Part shown: one piece after another, positions 8,702 to 19,218 of the stretch
Layout: each line of letters begins with the position of its first letter
Position numbering within the stretch: position 1 is the first letter of the stretch
DNA from: Candidatus Harrisonbacteria bacterium
GTDB taxonomy: Bacteria; Patescibacteriota; Minisyncoccia; UBA6257; WO2-44-18
Direction: 5' to 3'
Assembly (NCBI GenBank): GCA_016182295.1
Contig: JACOXP010000002.1
Coordinates: 1-35,637 of the forward strand
Length of the DNA stretch: 35,637 bases
Translations under genes and position numbers: made by a program
Notes under the pieces: generated by a model
What the model was told of the DNA's origin: nothing
Database searches by the model: none
What the model saw: the letters and a program-made list of their open reading frames with translations, nothing else

Positions 8702-8732
8702 TAAAAATCCCCCCTAAGATGCCTTAAGGGGG
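8702..8732 (-). terminator. Intrinsic terminator downstream of the HtrA-like gene
   Basis: Reverse strand CCCCCTTAAGGCATCTTAGGGGGG followed by ATTTTTATT. Confidence 0.8.
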
Positions 8733-8743
8733 ACAAGATTCAC

Positions 8744-9904
8744 CTAAAAAGTGGGGTGTTTATCGTCGGGATCGCCTTCAAGTTTAACTTTAACAGTTAT
8801 AGTTCTAGAAACACCGGGCGCTTCCGCTCGGATCAATTCTATTTCAAATTCTTTACCTTTTGGAGCTTCCAAAATGCCTATTCTCAAGTCCATGCCGCTT
8901 TGAATCGGTTTGCCGTTAAATTTTGTTATCAAATCTCCTTTTTTGATTCCAGCAAGATACGCTGGGGAGTGTTTTCCGTCGAGTTTGGTGCTATCAACGG
9001 AAATTACAATCGCCCAACGATCAGTAGCGTCAGTTTTGGGATAGGTTAGCTTCGCAAGAAGCATGGCAGCGGCGGGGTCGCCAATGCCAGTGAGCTTATA
9101 AAGCATGGAAAGATCATACATGTGGGGCTTTTCAGGCGTGCCCATACGGGCGAAGTTCTCCAGCAGCGCTTCGGCCCCAAACCACGGCGGATCTACGTCA
9201 TATTTTTTCATCAGCGATGGTCTGAAAAGGGTCACTGGAACAACAAACCCAAGACCGTCGTCGACGATTCTGGCGGTAACGATACCAATTACTTCACCCG
9301 CGCTGTTAAACAGCGGCCCACCGGAATTACCCGGATTAATTTGCGCGCTGGTTTGGATAAAAGCTTCTATGTAATTCATCCCAAAAATACGATTAAGAGC
9401 GCTTACTATGCCGGAAGTAAATGAATTAGAGAGTCCATAAGGAGAACCGATGGCATAAACGGTCTCGCCTATTTTTACCTTGTTGGGATCGCCAAATTTT
9501 ACCGCTTTGTAATCAGGCGGATTAATATTTAAAACTTTCAATTCTGCTTGATCGCCAGGATTAATTCTAACGAGTTCCGCTTGATATTTACGAGTTTTAG
9601 TAGCAACTGTGTAGCTGTAGTTGATAATTCTAATGGAGTTATACTTGCCATTTGGAGAACGGATCACGTGGGCGGCTGTCGCGACGTGGCATTTTTTATC
9701 GCTAAAAAATCCCGCCCCGCCCCAGGAAACTGTCTTACTGCCATAATAAGGTTTTTCCAATTCAGCCGTAGTGTGCACATCAACAACGCAATCTTTAGTT
9801 TCTCTGAAAATTCTAACTGCTTCTGATTCTTGCTGCGCTTCTTGAGTGAAAACCGCATCGGGAACGATCACCAACGACACAACAACCAGAATCAAATACT
9901 TCAC
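8744..9904 (-). CDS. Secreted trypsin-like (HtrA/Deg-type) serine protease with C-terminal PDZ domain
   Basis: Signal peptide; AAHV, GNSGGPL motifs; PDZ-like AGIKKGDLITKFNGKPIQSGMDL. Strong SD (AGGAGGTG) upstream. Confidence 0.9.
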   Translation of the reverse strand: MKYLILVVVSLVIVPDAVFTQEAQQESEAVRIFRETKDCVVDVHTTAELEKPYYGSKTVSWGGAGFFSDKKCHVATAAHVIRSPNGKYNSIRIINYSYTVATKTRKYQAELVRINPGDQAELKVLNINPPDYKAVKFGDPNKVKIGETVYAIGSPYGLSNSFTSGIVSALNRIFGMNYIEAFIQTSAQINPGNSGGPLFNSAGEVIGIVTARIVDDGLGFVVPVTLFRPSLMKKYDVDPPWFGAEALLENFARMGTPEKPHMYDLSMLYKLTGIGDPAAAMLLAKLTYPKTDATDRWAIVISVDSTKLDGKHSPAYLAGIKKGDLITKFNGKPIQSGMDLRIGILEAPKGKEFEIELIRAEAPGVSRTITVKVKLEGDPDDKHPTF

Positions 9905-9964
9905 AAAACACCTCCTTTTTTCCTTTGTAAAAGACCAGGAATTTATTATACCAACCGCGCTTAT

Positions 9965-11512
9965 TCAAGACAATAGCTTAATACGGTAGTTGTAGGCCTC
10001 GGCAACGTGGGCGGCGGAAACCTTTTCTGAAGTTTCCAAATCGGCAATCGTTCTGGCCACTTTCAAAACGCGATAATAACCGCGGGCGGAAAGATGAGCG
10101 CGATCAAAAACTTCTTTGGCAAAATCTTTCGCTTCTTTTTCAAGATCGGTTAATTGATCAACCAGTTTAGAAGTCATCTCGGAATTGGTAAAAATATTAT
10201 GATTAGCGAATCGCGTTCTTTGTCTTGCTCTAATTTCCGCGATTTTTTCCTTTATCTGACCGCTTTCTCCGCTGTCCTTAATCTGCTTTTCTACCAATCT
10301 TTCAATTTTCACTCTCGGCACTTCTATTTGAATATCAATGCGGTCAAGCAATGGTCCCGAGATCTTTTTTTGGTATCGAGAAATTTCAAATGACCCGCAA
10401 CGGCAGGCCTTTTCGCTGTCGCCGTAATAACCGCAAGGGCAGGGGTTCATCGCCGCCACTAAAACAAATTTTGCCGGCAGTGTCAGCACTTGTTTCGCCC
10501 TGGCCACCGTCACTCGCCCGCTCTCCAACGGCTGGCGAAGCGCTTCGAGAAGATCGCGGCGAAACTCCGGCAATTCGTCCAGGAATAAAATTCCACGATG
10601 CGCCAAACTAATTTCCCCCGGCCTCGGATTTTGCCCGCCGCCGATTACCGATACCGGAGAAGCTGAATGGTGGGGGGCTCGAAACGGACGCCAATTAACA
10701 TATGGTGAGTCGGCTAAAACTCCGGCGGCGCTGTAAATTTGAGTGAGCTCGACGACTTCTTCCAAGTCGGGCGCCGGCAAAATAGAATTTAGCGCTTGGG
10801 CCAGCATGGTTTTCCCCGTGCCCGGCGGCCCCACCATCAATAAATTGTGCCCACCGGCCGCGGCAATCATCAGCGCTCTTTTGGCGTGTTCTTGTCCCTT
10901 GATTTCGGAAATATCCACATTCCCCGCAACCAACGAACGGTGATCGGTAACTTTGGTTTTCGGTTGCGGGGAAATAATTTCCCTTTTTTCCAAATGGTCT
11001 ATGAGCGAATTAAGATCCGGGATTGGAATTACTTTCAAGTCCGGAATAATTGCCGCTTCGACAGCGTTTTCTTTCGGCAAAAATATCTCTTTTTTTCCGA
11101 TTCTTTTAGCTAGCCGCGCGATATTCAAAGCGCCGGCAATCGGCCGCAGTTTTCCCTCCAGCGACAGCTCACCGATAAAAATTTTGTCGGCGCCGTCAAA
11201 ATTTTTTATTTGCTCAGTTGCCAAAAGATAACCGACAGCGATAGCAAGATCGTAATGCGAACCGGCCTTTTTCAGATCAGCCGGCGCGAGATTAACAACG
11301 ATTTTGCGATTTTCCTTGTTAGGCGATTTGACGCCGATGTTTTTTAAAGCGGAACCGATTCTCTCTTTGGCCTCGGAAAGCGCCTTGTCGGCAAGGCCTA
11401 CTATATTAAATGAATGGAGACCGACGTTAATGTCGGTTTCAACTTCTATGAGCTTTGCTTCAATGCCATCTAATTCCGAGGAGAAAACTTTAGAGACAGC
11501 CATTGCCGCCAA
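9965..11512 (-). CDS. comM: YifB/ComM family Mg-chelatase-like AAA+ ATPase
   Basis: VGLADKALSEAKERI, GPPGTGKTMLA, FRAPHHSAS, MNPCPCGYYGD motifs. Confidence 0.96.
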   Translation of the reverse strand: MAAMAVSKVFSSELDGIEAKLIEVETDINVGLHSFNIVGLADKALSEAKERIGSALKNIGVKSPNKENRKIVVNLAPADLKKAGSHYDLAIAVGYLLATEQIKNFDGADKIFIGELSLEGKLRPIAGALNIARLAKRIGKKEIFLPKENAVEAAIIPDLKVIPIPDLNSLIDHLEKREIISPQPKTKVTDHRSLVAGNVDISEIKGQEHAKRALMIAAAGGHNLLMVGPPGTGKTMLAQALNSILPAPDLEEVVELTQIYSAAGVLADSPYVNWRPFRAPHHSASPVSVIGGGQNPRPGEISLAHRGILFLDELPEFRRDLLEALRQPLESGRVTVARAKQVLTLPAKFVLVAAMNPCPCGYYGDSEKACRCGSFEISRYQKKISGPLLDRIDIQIEVPRVKIERLVEKQIKDSGESGQIKEKIAEIRARQRTRFANHNIFTNSEMTSKLVDQLTDLEKEAKDFAKEVFDRAHLSARGYYRVLKVARTIADLETSEKVSAAHVAEAYNYRIKLLS

Positions 11513-11528
11513 GTATAGTTGGCGGATT

Positions 11529-11756
11529 TTATTTATGCAACTTATCCAGCTCTTCTTTTATTTCTAAAAGTCGCTTTTTTAAATCACTGCTAAGAGCCAA
11601 GTTCTTTTGATATTCTTCGGCTTCGTCCGTTTCTTCGTCGAACGTTTCGCCCTCCGTATCGCTTCCCATATCTGGAATTCCGGAAAGTTTATTTAACTGC
11701 GCCAGTATCTCCTTTTGTTCTTGGAGTAGTTCTCGTTTACGATCTTCTTTAGTCAT
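11529..11756 (-). CDS. Hypothetical acidic coiled-coil protein
   Basis: 75-aa ORF between comM and the next CDS; charged helical composition, collinear. Confidence 0.6.
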   Translation of the reverse strand: MTKEDRKRELLQEQKEILAQLNKLSGIPDMGSDTEGETFDEETDEAEEYQKNLALSSDLKKRLLEIKEELDKLHK

Positions 11757-11759
11757 ATT

Positions 11760-12821
11760 TTATAATCCCAAAAGAGGAAGGGTGGCTTTTAAGCCGTCGA
11801 AGCTAGTGCTCAAAATAAGGTAGGGTCCGAAAATACCGTAATTGAATGAAGCTCCGGATTGAGTGCCAGCCGCATACCGAGTTGAGTAAACTTGATATTG
11901 ACCGCTGCGAAAACTGGAAAAACTGCCTGGAGGGAGAATATAAAAGTTGCCAATCTCCAAAACTGAATCTATCTCTCTAAGCTGATCGCTGACCGACTGC
12001 GGAGTAATATCGGATTTTAATTTAGCTATATAAACCGGCCAGGTGCCGAGAGCGTCGTAATATAAAAGCGCGGTGAAATCATTTTCAAACAGGGTATTGA
12101 CGCCAAGAGCCGAGGTAACCGGAGCAACGGCCGTCAGAAAACGCGGGAAGGCAACCTGACCGCTACTGTCGGAAAGACGCACTTCTTTAACCTGACCGTC
12201 GGCAAGCGGGTTTAGCGATTCTTCTTGGAGCGCGGTAACTATTGTCAGATATTGTAAATCAGAAAGCGCTACCCCGACATTAGCGGCGGCCGGACTTATT
12301 AAAAAAGATTGGTGAGAAGCGAGCTGGGGAGTCGGTGTCGGCGTGGGTTGCGAAACTGGAGTGGTAGTTGGCGTTTCGCCACCCTGCGGGAATACTAATG
12401 GAAGAATGACAAAATAGGTCAATGCGCCAACGCCAGCGATAAAAGCAATGGCCAAGAAAACCATTAAAATTGTCTTTATCGCGCTTGGTTTTCTTTCCAC
12501 TCCGCCAGGAATCGGCGAAGTATCCATTACTTCGGCCGGCGGAAGGCCTTGCTCTACCGTTTCCGGCGCCAAAAAATCAGGACTTGCTTCAGTTTCGCTC
12601 GGCGGGACTGGCGGTTGAATTGGCTCTGGGGCAGATTCTTCAGAAGGCATTGGCTCCGAAGGCGGCTTCGGGGCCGGCGTTTTAAAAACATTGTTGCCGT
12701 TTTGCTCTTCTGAACGTTGAGATTTTGGACGGTAAACGTAACCGGGAGATCCCGGTTGGTTTAATGCCGAATCTTCAGACGGAACTTGTTTTGGACTTTG
12801 AAAATTTTGATCTTCCGCCAT
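11760..12821 (-). CDS. Hypothetical membrane-anchored protein, Pro-rich cytoplasmic region, one TM, PT-rich linker, extracellular domain
   Basis: 353-aa ORF; TM AIKTILMVFLAIAFIAGVGALTYFVILPLVF then TPTTTPVSQPTPTPTP. Confidence 0.75.
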   Translation of the reverse strand: MAEDQNFQSPKQVPSEDSALNQPGSPGYVYRPKSQRSEEQNGNNVFKTPAPKPPSEPMPSEESAPEPIQPPVPPSETEASPDFLAPETVEQGLPPAEVMDTSPIPGGVERKPSAIKTILMVFLAIAFIAGVGALTYFVILPLVFPQGGETPTTTPVSQPTPTPTPQLASHQSFLISPAAANVGVALSDLQYLTIVTALQEESLNPLADGQVKEVRLSDSSGQVAFPRFLTAVAPVTSALGVNTLFENDFTALLYYDALGTWPVYIAKLKSDITPQSVSDQLREIDSVLEIGNFYILPPGSFSSFRSGQYQVYSTRYAAGTQSGASFNYGIFGPYLILSTSFDGLKATLPLLGL

Positions 12822-12892
12822 TAAGGTGGTGTCTAAATACCTTTTTATTCTAACACAACATCAATGGCGATGGCTTGATAAATTATCCACAG

Positions 12893-15385
12893 CTACAGAC
12901 AAACTATTCCTATTACTTTATCACCCGGCTTAAGGGTCATTATGCGTACGCCTTGCGTAGCGCGACTGGCGGTTCGAATTTGAGCAATTTTGGTGCGAAT
13001 GATTTGCCCTTTGGCAGAGAGAGCGAGCAACTCTTCTTCTTGGTCGATAAGAGAAGCGGCAACCAGCTGACCGGTTTTGGAAGTAATTTTAGCCGTCAAG
13101 ATTCCGGAACCGCCCCTACCTTGAACTTTATATTGAGCAAGTGGGGTCTGTTTGCCGTAACCGTTGGCCATAACCGCCAAAAGTTTGAGATTTTTATCTT
13201 TAGTTTTTTCTCCCGGCAAAATATCCATCGAAGCAACCTCGTCCCCGCTTCGCAAACGGATCGCGCGCACTCCCGCCGTCGCTCGTCCCATCGGACGCGC
13301 TTGAGATTCTCTAAAACGAATGGCCTGGCCCTTGGCGGTTGTGATGATAATTTCATCTTTTCCGGTGGAAAGCTGAACCCAGTTAAGCCGGTCCCCTTTT
13401 CTCAATTTAATAGCAATAATGCCGGTGCGGCGGACATTGCCAAAATCTTCCAGCGGTGTTTTTTTCACCGCGCCATTTCTAGTAACCATCACCAAATTCC
13501 CATCGCTCGCTTTTTTATAAGTTACCAACGCGGTTACCTTTTCCTCGGCTGGTATTTCAAGAAAATTATGGATTGGTTTCCCCTTGGAAACGCGGGTGCC
13601 TTGCGGAATATCATAGACCTTGGTTTGAAAAGCCCGGCCGCGATCGGTGAAAAAAAGAATATTGTCGTGAGTGTTGGCGGAAATAAAATGAGAAAGGAAA
13701 TCTTCTTCATTAACCTCGGAACCGATCAACCCCTTGCCGCCGCGTTTTTGACTCTTGAACGAAGCCGGTGGAACGCGTTTGATATAACCGCTTTGGGAAA
13801 GCGTAATTATAGTTTCTTCCGCCGGAATTAAATCCTCTTCGCGGAATTCTTTCAGACCGGAAGCTATGACTTTGGTCCGGCGACCATCTCCGTATTTTTG
13901 TTTCACTTCAAGCAATTCGTCTTTAACAACTTTTAAAATCTTAGCCGGGCTTTTTAAAAGAAGTTGAAGATCCGCGATAAGCTTGCGTTTTTCTTTAAGC
14001 TCATCCTCTATTTTCTGACGCTCTAAATTGGCAAGCGTTTGCAACCTCATTTCCAAAATAGCGTTTGCCTGAAGATCGCTGAATTTGAATCTCTTGATCA
14101 AATTTTGCTTGGCATCTTCACGATCGGAAGATTTTTTAATAGTTTCAATAACCTGATCTATCGAGGAAAGCGCTTTGGAAAGGCCCATTAAGATGTGAGC
14201 CCGCTCCTCGGCTTTTCTAAGATCAAACTGCGCTCGGCGCTTCACGACTTCTTTTCGGTGATCGATATAGGCTTCCAATACGTCTTTGAGCGACATTAAT
14301 TCCGGCTGAATGCCGCCAGCCAAAGCAATCATATTTAAATGGAAATCTTTTTGCAGATCGGTGTATTGATAAAGTTGATTAAGCACTTTTTGAGGCGGCA
14401 CGCCGCTCTTTAATTCAATAACGATAGAAAGTCCGTCTTTGTCGGATTCGTCGCGCACGTCACGAATACCTTCTAACTTTTTAGAGGTTACCAATTCCGC
14501 GATTTTAATTATTAGTTCCGCTTTATTGACTTGATAGGGAATTTCCGTAACTTCAATAAAAAAGTCTCCTCGGCCCGACGATCCTTTCTTTTCTTTGATT
14601 TCAGCGTTGGCGCGCATAGTAATGGCGCCATGCCCCTGGATATAGGCCTCGGCAATTGCTTTTTTATCGTAAATAATTCCGCCGGTCGGGAAATCGGGGC
14701 CCTGGATAAAGTTCAGCAAATCTCCGGAGGTTGCTTTGGGATTATCAATGAGGTGCAGGGTGGCATCGGTAACCTCGCCAAGATTGTGAGGCGGCACATT
14801 GGTAGCCATACCAACGGCAATGCCGACAGCGCCGTTTAAAAGAAGATTTGGTAATTTTGCCGGAAGCACTTTCGGTTCCTGGCGAGTGCCGTCATAGTTG
14901 GGCGCCCAATCAACTGTCTCCTTTTCTATGTCCGTAAGCATTTCCTCGGCAACCTTGGAAAGACGGGCTTCGGTATAACGCATCGCGGCGGCATTATCGC
15001 CATCTATTGATCCGAAGTTTCCCTGCCCATCCACGAACGGGTAGCGCAAAGAAAAATCTTGAGCCATGCGTGTCAAAGTATCGTAGATAGCCGCGTCTCC
15101 ATGAGGGTGATATTTACCCATCACTTCACCCACGACATAAGCGGATTTTCTGGTCTTAGCTCCAGCGGTTATCCCCGCTTCCCACATACCCCAAAGAATG
15201 CGCCGGTGGACTGGCTTCAAGCCGTCTCGAACATCGGGCAAGGCGCGGCTGACGATAACCGACATCGCGTAATCGAGATACGATTCTTGCAATTCAGTGC
15301 TGATAGAACGATCCTCAATTCCGCTAGCGGTCGGTCGCTTTTCAATTTCTTTTTCTTTATTATTTTTCGCGGATTTTTTTGGCAT
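12893..15385 (-). CDS. gyrA: DNA gyrase subunit A
   Basis: [51 protein letters not shown], GyrA-box-like QKRGGKG, C-terminal beta-pinwheel repeats. Confidence 0.97.
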   Translation of the reverse strand: MPKKSAKNNKEKEIEKRPTASGIEDRSISTELQESYLDYAMSVIVSRALPDVRDGLKPVHRRILWGMWEAGITAGAKTRKSAYVVGEVMGKYHPHGDAAIYDTLTRMAQDFSLRYPFVDGQGNFGSIDGDNAAAMRYTEARLSKVAEEMLTDIEKETVDWAPNYDGTRQEPKVLPAKLPNLLLNGAVGIAVGMATNVPPHNLGEVTDATLHLIDNPKATSGDLLNFIQGPDFPTGGIIYDKKAIAEAYIQGHGAITMRANAEIKEKKGSSGRGDFFIEVTEIPYQVNKAELIIKIAELVTSKKLEGIRDVRDESDKDGLSIVIELKSGVPPQKVLNQLYQYTDLQKDFHLNMIALAGGIQPELMSLKDVLEAYIDHRKEVVKRRAQFDLRKAEERAHILMGLSKALSSIDQVIETIKKSSDREDAKQNLIKRFKFSDLQANAILEMRLQTLANLERQKIEDELKEKRKLIADLQLLLKSPAKILKVVKDELLEVKQKYGDGRRTKVIASGLKEFREEDLIPAEETIITLSQSGYIKRVPPASFKSQKRGGKGLIGSEVNEEDFLSHFISANTHDNILFFTDRGRAFQTKVYDIPQGTRVSKGKPIHNFLEIPAEEKVTALVTYKKASDGNLVMVTRNGAVKKTPLEDFGNVRRTGIIAIKLRKGDRLNWVQLSTGKDEIIITTAKGQAIRFRESQARPMGRATAGVRAIRLRSGDEVASMDILPGEKTKDKNLKLLAVMANGYGKQTPLAQYKVQGRGGSGILTAKITSKTGQLVAASLIDQEEELLALSAKGQIIRTKIAQIRTASRATQGVRIMTLKPGDKVIGIVCL

Positions 15386-15765
15386 TAGGGTAATTTTGTC
15401 GGCGAAATTTTTTCTAAATTCTCAAGAGTAAAGTTACGTTCCTGATTTTCGATGACGATGGTGTTGGTGGTTGCGATTTTATTAGCCACTTCGTTTTTTA
15501 CTTCTTCAAAAATATTTTTAGCTCCGGTGAAAAATGTCGCGAAAAATCCAGGTCCTCGCAGAGTTTCTTTTTGTTTTTGCGTTTCCAAACCAGCCGCAAA
15601 TTCCGAACCCATTCCAGCATCATCAACGCGAACAATGCTCCAATTTAAATAGGCGCTCCACAAAGCAATAACAACTACCATAGTGATAACGCTAAAAACC
15701 GCGACCCAAAGTTTTTTAGTATTGTCGTCGGAATTCTGGATTTTAGAAATAAATTTCCCTATCAT
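15385..15765 (-). CDS. Hypothetical protein with one TM segment
   Basis: 126 aa; [24 protein letters not shown]; overlaps neighbouring genes by a few nt. Confidence 0.65.
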   Translation of the reverse strand: MIGKFISKIQNSDDNTKKLWVAVFSVITMVVVIALWSAYLNWSIVRVDDAGMGSEFAAGLETQKQKETLRGPGFFATFFTGAKNIFEEVKNEVANKIATTNTIVIENQERNFTLENLEKISPTKLP

Positions 15766-16283
15766 ACTTTCAAAACAATGACTTTCATTTTGCTAGATTC
15801 GAGTTCTTTTTTCTTAATGGTTAATTTGTCCATTTCTTCACTTTTAAGTTCGAGGTCTTTGAGAAAAGTTTTTAATTCATCAGATTTTTTAAAAAACGGG
15901 ATGACGATTTTCGGCTGAAGTTGTTTGATGATTTTTCCGGCGGTTTTGGCTGGAGCAAAAAGAATGTCAATTTCACCTATTTTATCCAGAAGGCCAGGTT
16001 CCAAAACGTCTCCCAACTCACCCAAAAAGCAAAGCCGAATTTCTTCCGCCACCGCAAGGTAAGTCGAAGTATTGCTCTTGGCGGACCATCCCCTAATTTC
16101 TGTTTCCTGGATTTCATACTCGCCGGGTCCGTAAATATGGCCGGGGGTTGGCGGCCAATCGGTCGGCGCGTTTTCCGTGTAAAAAGTTATATCTCCCTTA
16201 AATCTGGGCAAGGGGTTAACAACGATGCTTAATTTGCCGCTCTGAATTTTAAAACAACTGCCTCCGCAGTAGTTGATTACCAT
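15762..16283 (-). CDS. Degenerate metallo-beta-lactamase-fold (UPF0173-like) protein
   Basis: MVINYCGGSCFKIQSGKLSIVVNPL..., GPGEYEIQETEIRG, LCFLGELGD, IGEIDILFAPA, PKIVIPF frame of UPF0173-type MBL proteins, but the metal-binding HxHxDH is absent. Confidence 0.7.
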   Translation of the reverse strand: MVINYCGGSCFKIQSGKLSIVVNPLPRFKGDITFYTENAPTDWPPTPGHIYGPGEYEIQETEIRGWSAKSNTSTYLAVAEEIRLCFLGELGDVLEPGLLDKIGEIDILFAPAKTAGKIIKQLQPKIVIPFFKKSDELKTFLKDLELKSEEMDKLTIKKKELESSKMKVIVLKV

Positions 16284-16326
16284 ACACTATATTGTAGCTT
16301 AAATGAGACAAAAATCAAAGGCCTAA

Positions 16327-18444
16327 TTAGCCCTTAAAACCCTTTAAAGTAAGCCCGATTTTGCCGTTTTCCACTTTAATTATTTTGGCGCGAACAAAAT
16401 CCCCAACCTTGACCACGTCTTCTACTTTTTTGACAAAGCCCTCTTTAAGCTCGGAAACGTGGATCATGCCGTCCCGATTGGGACCAAACTCCACAATAGC
16501 GCCGAAATCTAAAATTTTTACCACTTCGCCTTCGACAATGTCGCCGATGTTATATTCCTTAAACATTGCTTCTATTTCTTTCAAAGCGGTTTCGGCTTTT
16601 TCCCGAGGAGTGCCGGCAACGTAAACTTCTCCGGTTTGCTCAACGTCAATAGTGGCGCCGGTGCGAGCAATCAGGGAATTGATTGTCTTGCCGCCAGGAC
16701 CGATCAGTTCGCCGATGCGAGATGGATCAATTTTGTAAACCAAAACCGCCGGCGCGTAGGGAGATGTCTCCTTACGCGAGTGAGTAATCGTTTTATTCAT
16801 TGCTTTGAGAATTTCCAAACGCGCTTTTCTGCCTTGGGCAAGCTCGTCTTTAATCATTTCGTCAGTCAAACCGTCAATTTTCACGTCCATCTGAATAGCG
16901 CGAACGCCGTCTTCGGTACCGGCAATTTTGAAATCGGCGTCTCCATGATGATCCTCCGGTCCTTGGATATCCGTCAAAACTTTGTATTCGGCCTGACCCG
17001 AGCTTGTCGAACGAGTCATCAAACCCATCGCGATTCCGGCAACCGGTTTTTTAATCGGCACGCCGGCATCCATTAACGACATCGAGGCGCCGCAAACGCT
17101 GGCCATCGAGGAAGAACCGTTGGACGACATAATTTCGGAAACAACGCGAATGGTGTAAGGAAATTCTTCTTGCGGCGGGATTAAATTACGCACCGCTTTT
17201 TCGGCTAGCGCTCCGTGGCCAATTTCCCGGCGACCGGGAGCTCCCATCCGGCCGGTCTCGCCGGTGGAAAACGGAGGGAAATTGTAATGCAGCATAAAGC
17301 GGCGTTTTCCGGAAAATTCCATTGTCTCAATTAACTGCTCCGAGCCAGGCGGCGCGATCGTCGTCACCACCAATGCTTGAGTATCGCCGCGCACAAAAAG
17401 AGCCGATCCGTGAGTGCGCTTGAAAAGACCGGTTTCGCAAAGCAAGTCCCGAACCTCATCAAGTTTGCGATTATCCGGACGTTTTTCCTCGGAAATAATT
17501 TTTTCGTGAACTAACTCGTTAATTTCATTTTCAAAAAGATTGTCGGCGGCTGACAGCTTCTTGCCCTCCACCCCTTTTTCGGCCAAATGCGCCATTAATT
17601 CGTTTTTGAGTTCGCCAATCCCGCTCATTCGCTCGGATTTACTGCCGACGTAAACGGATTTTTCCAACCTTCCTTTCAAAAATGTTTTTACCATATTGAT
17701 CAATTCCCGATCCGGTTCGGTAAATGTTATTTCGGATTTTTGGCGGCCGATTTCTTTAACAATTTTGTTTTGCCAATCAACAAGATGAGTTATTTCTTTT
17801 TGGGCGACGGCGAAAGATTCCGCTATTTCTTTTTCGTCCGCGTCGACTCCCTCAAGCTCAATCATGTTGATGCGACCGGAGGTGCCGGCGACAAATCCGG
17901 TAAAACCTTTATTAGCCGGCCAGGAAGCTTTGGTTGCCGAAGCTAACGGATTGATTGTTAATTTTTTACCATCATGAAATAAACGCGCGCCGGCAACCGG
18001 GCCATTCCAGGGGATATTAGAAATAGCAAGCGCGGTCGAAGCGGTAAGCATAGTAATAAAATCTGGATCGTTTTCTTCATCCATCTCCAAAATAGTTACC
18101 GCGACTTGCACTTCCCGCCGCATTCGGTGATCGAAAAGAGGACGAACAGTCCGGTCAATCATCCGGCCGGATAAAATCGCTTCTTCCGAAGGACGACCTT
18201 CGCGACGGACAAACCGACTGCCTAGAATTTTTCCGGCGGCGTAAAAACGCTCTTCATAGTCAACAACCAACGGAAAAAAATCGGTGTCCCGATCTTTTTT
18301 TCCCATTACTGCCGTAACCAAAACGGCGGTGTCGCCGTAGCGGCCAAGGACAGCGGCGTTTGCTTGTTTGGCCAAATCGGAAACTTCCAACACCAGCGGC
18401 CGGCCTTGATACTCTGTTTTAAATTGTTTTCTTTTTAAATCCAT
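16327..18444 (-). CDS. pnp: Polyribonucleotide nucleotidyltransferase (PNPase)
   Basis: Two RNase PH domains, KH (IGELIGPGGKTINSLIARTGATIDVE) and S1 domain; RGDTQALVVTT, MSSNGSSSMASVCGASMSLMDAGVP. Confidence 0.97.
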   Translation of the reverse strand: MDLKRKQFKTEYQGRPLVLEVSDLAKQANAAVLGRYGDTAVLVTAVMGKKDRDTDFFPLVVDYEERFYAAGKILGSRFVRREGRPSEEAILSGRMIDRTVRPLFDHRMRREVQVAVTILEMDEENDPDFITMLTASTALAISNIPWNGPVAGARLFHDGKKLTINPLASATKASWPANKGFTGFVAGTSGRINMIELEGVDADEKEIAESFAVAQKEITHLVDWQNKIVKEIGRQKSEITFTEPDRELINMVKTFLKGRLEKSVYVGSKSERMSGIGELKNELMAHLAEKGVEGKKLSAADNLFENEINELVHEKIISEEKRPDNRKLDEVRDLLCETGLFKRTHGSALFVRGDTQALVVTTIAPPGSEQLIETMEFSGKRRFMLHYNFPPFSTGETGRMGAPGRREIGHGALAEKAVRNLIPPQEEFPYTIRVVSEIMSSNGSSSMASVCGASMSLMDAGVPIKKPVAGIAMGLMTRSTSSGQAEYKVLTDIQGPEDHHGDADFKIAGTEDGVRAIQMDVKIDGLTDEMIKDELAQGRKARLEILKAMNKTITHSRKETSPYAPAVLVYKIDPSRIGELIGPGGKTINSLIARTGATIDVEQTGEVYVAGTPREKAETALKEIEAMFKEYNIGDIVEGEVVKILDFGAIVEFGPNRDGMIHVSELKEGFVKKVEDVVKVGDFVRAKIIKVENGKIGLTLKGFKG
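16991..17019. repeat. Short palindrome-type repeat inserted in frame in pnp (encodes TRSTSSGQA)
   Basis: gcctgacccgagcttgtcgaacgagtcat; encodes TRSTSSGQA within an otherwise conserved PNPase segment. Confidence 0.6.
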
Positions 18445-18947
18445 TATTTTTTTATTAGCGCCCTGGGGACGTCTTCGATGGCAATAAATTGATCGGCTTC
18501 TTCTTTAAGTTTCGCGTTGGCAGTGCGGCTGAAAGCGGCCACCTCAACAACCCTCCCCAAGCCCCATTGAAGATATTCAACCAATGGAACAAAATCGCCA
18601 TCGCCGGTGACTAAAATAATCACGTCGAGAAAACTGGCCATTCGAATCGTGTCCACCGCCATACCCACATCCCAATCCGCTTTTTTCATACCGCCAGGAA
18701 AAACCTGGATGTCTTTCATCCGAAGCTCGATACCGGCTTGCTTGAGAGCGTCGAAAAAGGCGGACTCGCCTTCGGTGGCTTCGGTTTTAACTACATAAGC
18801 GATCGGGCGAATTAACTGCCGACCGGCAGTTAAATTTTTAACTAACTCTTTGAAATTAACACGCGCTTTGTAAAGATTTTTCGCAGAATGATAAAGATTC
18901 TGCACATCTATAAAAATTCCAACGCGCTGACTTTTATGTTTGGGCAT
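18444..18947 (-). CDS. NYN (LabA/DUF88, PIN-like) domain protein
   Basis: VGIFIDVQNLYHSAKNLY, DWDVGMAVDTIRMA, DVIILVTGDGDFVPLVEYLQ motifs. Confidence 0.92.
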   Translation of the reverse strand: MPKHKSQRVGIFIDVQNLYHSAKNLYKARVNFKELVKNLTAGRQLIRPIAYVVKTEATEGESAFFDALKQAGIELRMKDIQVFPGGMKKADWDVGMAVDTIRMASFLDVIILVTGDGDFVPLVEYLQWGLGRVVEVAAFSRTANAKLKEEADQFIAIEDVPRALIKK

Positions 18948-18950
18948 TCG

Positions 18951-19217
18951 TTACTTTTTCAAACCTAATTTTTTAACGACACTGGTGTAATTTTTTTTAT
19001 CGTTCTTGTCCAGGTAAGCGAGCAAACGACGCCGTTTGCCAACCATTTTTAAAAGCCCGCGGCGAGAATGATGATCTTTGGGATGTTTTTTTAAATGATC
19101 GGTCAGCTCTTCGATTTTCTTAGTAAGCAGACCAACCTGAACCGCCGCTGATCCGGTGTCGGTCTCATGCATGCCGTGTTCTTTGGCTATCATTTTCTTT
19201 TTTCGTGGTGTAAGCAT
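18951..19217 (-). CDS. rpsO: 30S ribosomal protein S15
   Basis: [53 protein letters not shown]. Confidence 0.97.
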   Translation of the reverse strand: MLTPRKKKMIAKEHGMHETDTGSAAVQVGLLTKKIEELTDHLKKHPKDHHSRRGLLKMVGKRRRLLAYLDKNDKKNYTSVVKKLGLKK

Positions 19218-19218
19218 T

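Noticed and set aside
12875-13831. 318-aa plus-strand ORF
   Set aside because: Antisense to gyrA, which is unambiguous; low-complexity shadow ORF with no recognisable motifs.
16636-17076. 146-aa plus-strand ORF
   Set aside because: Antisense to pnp; shadow ORF.
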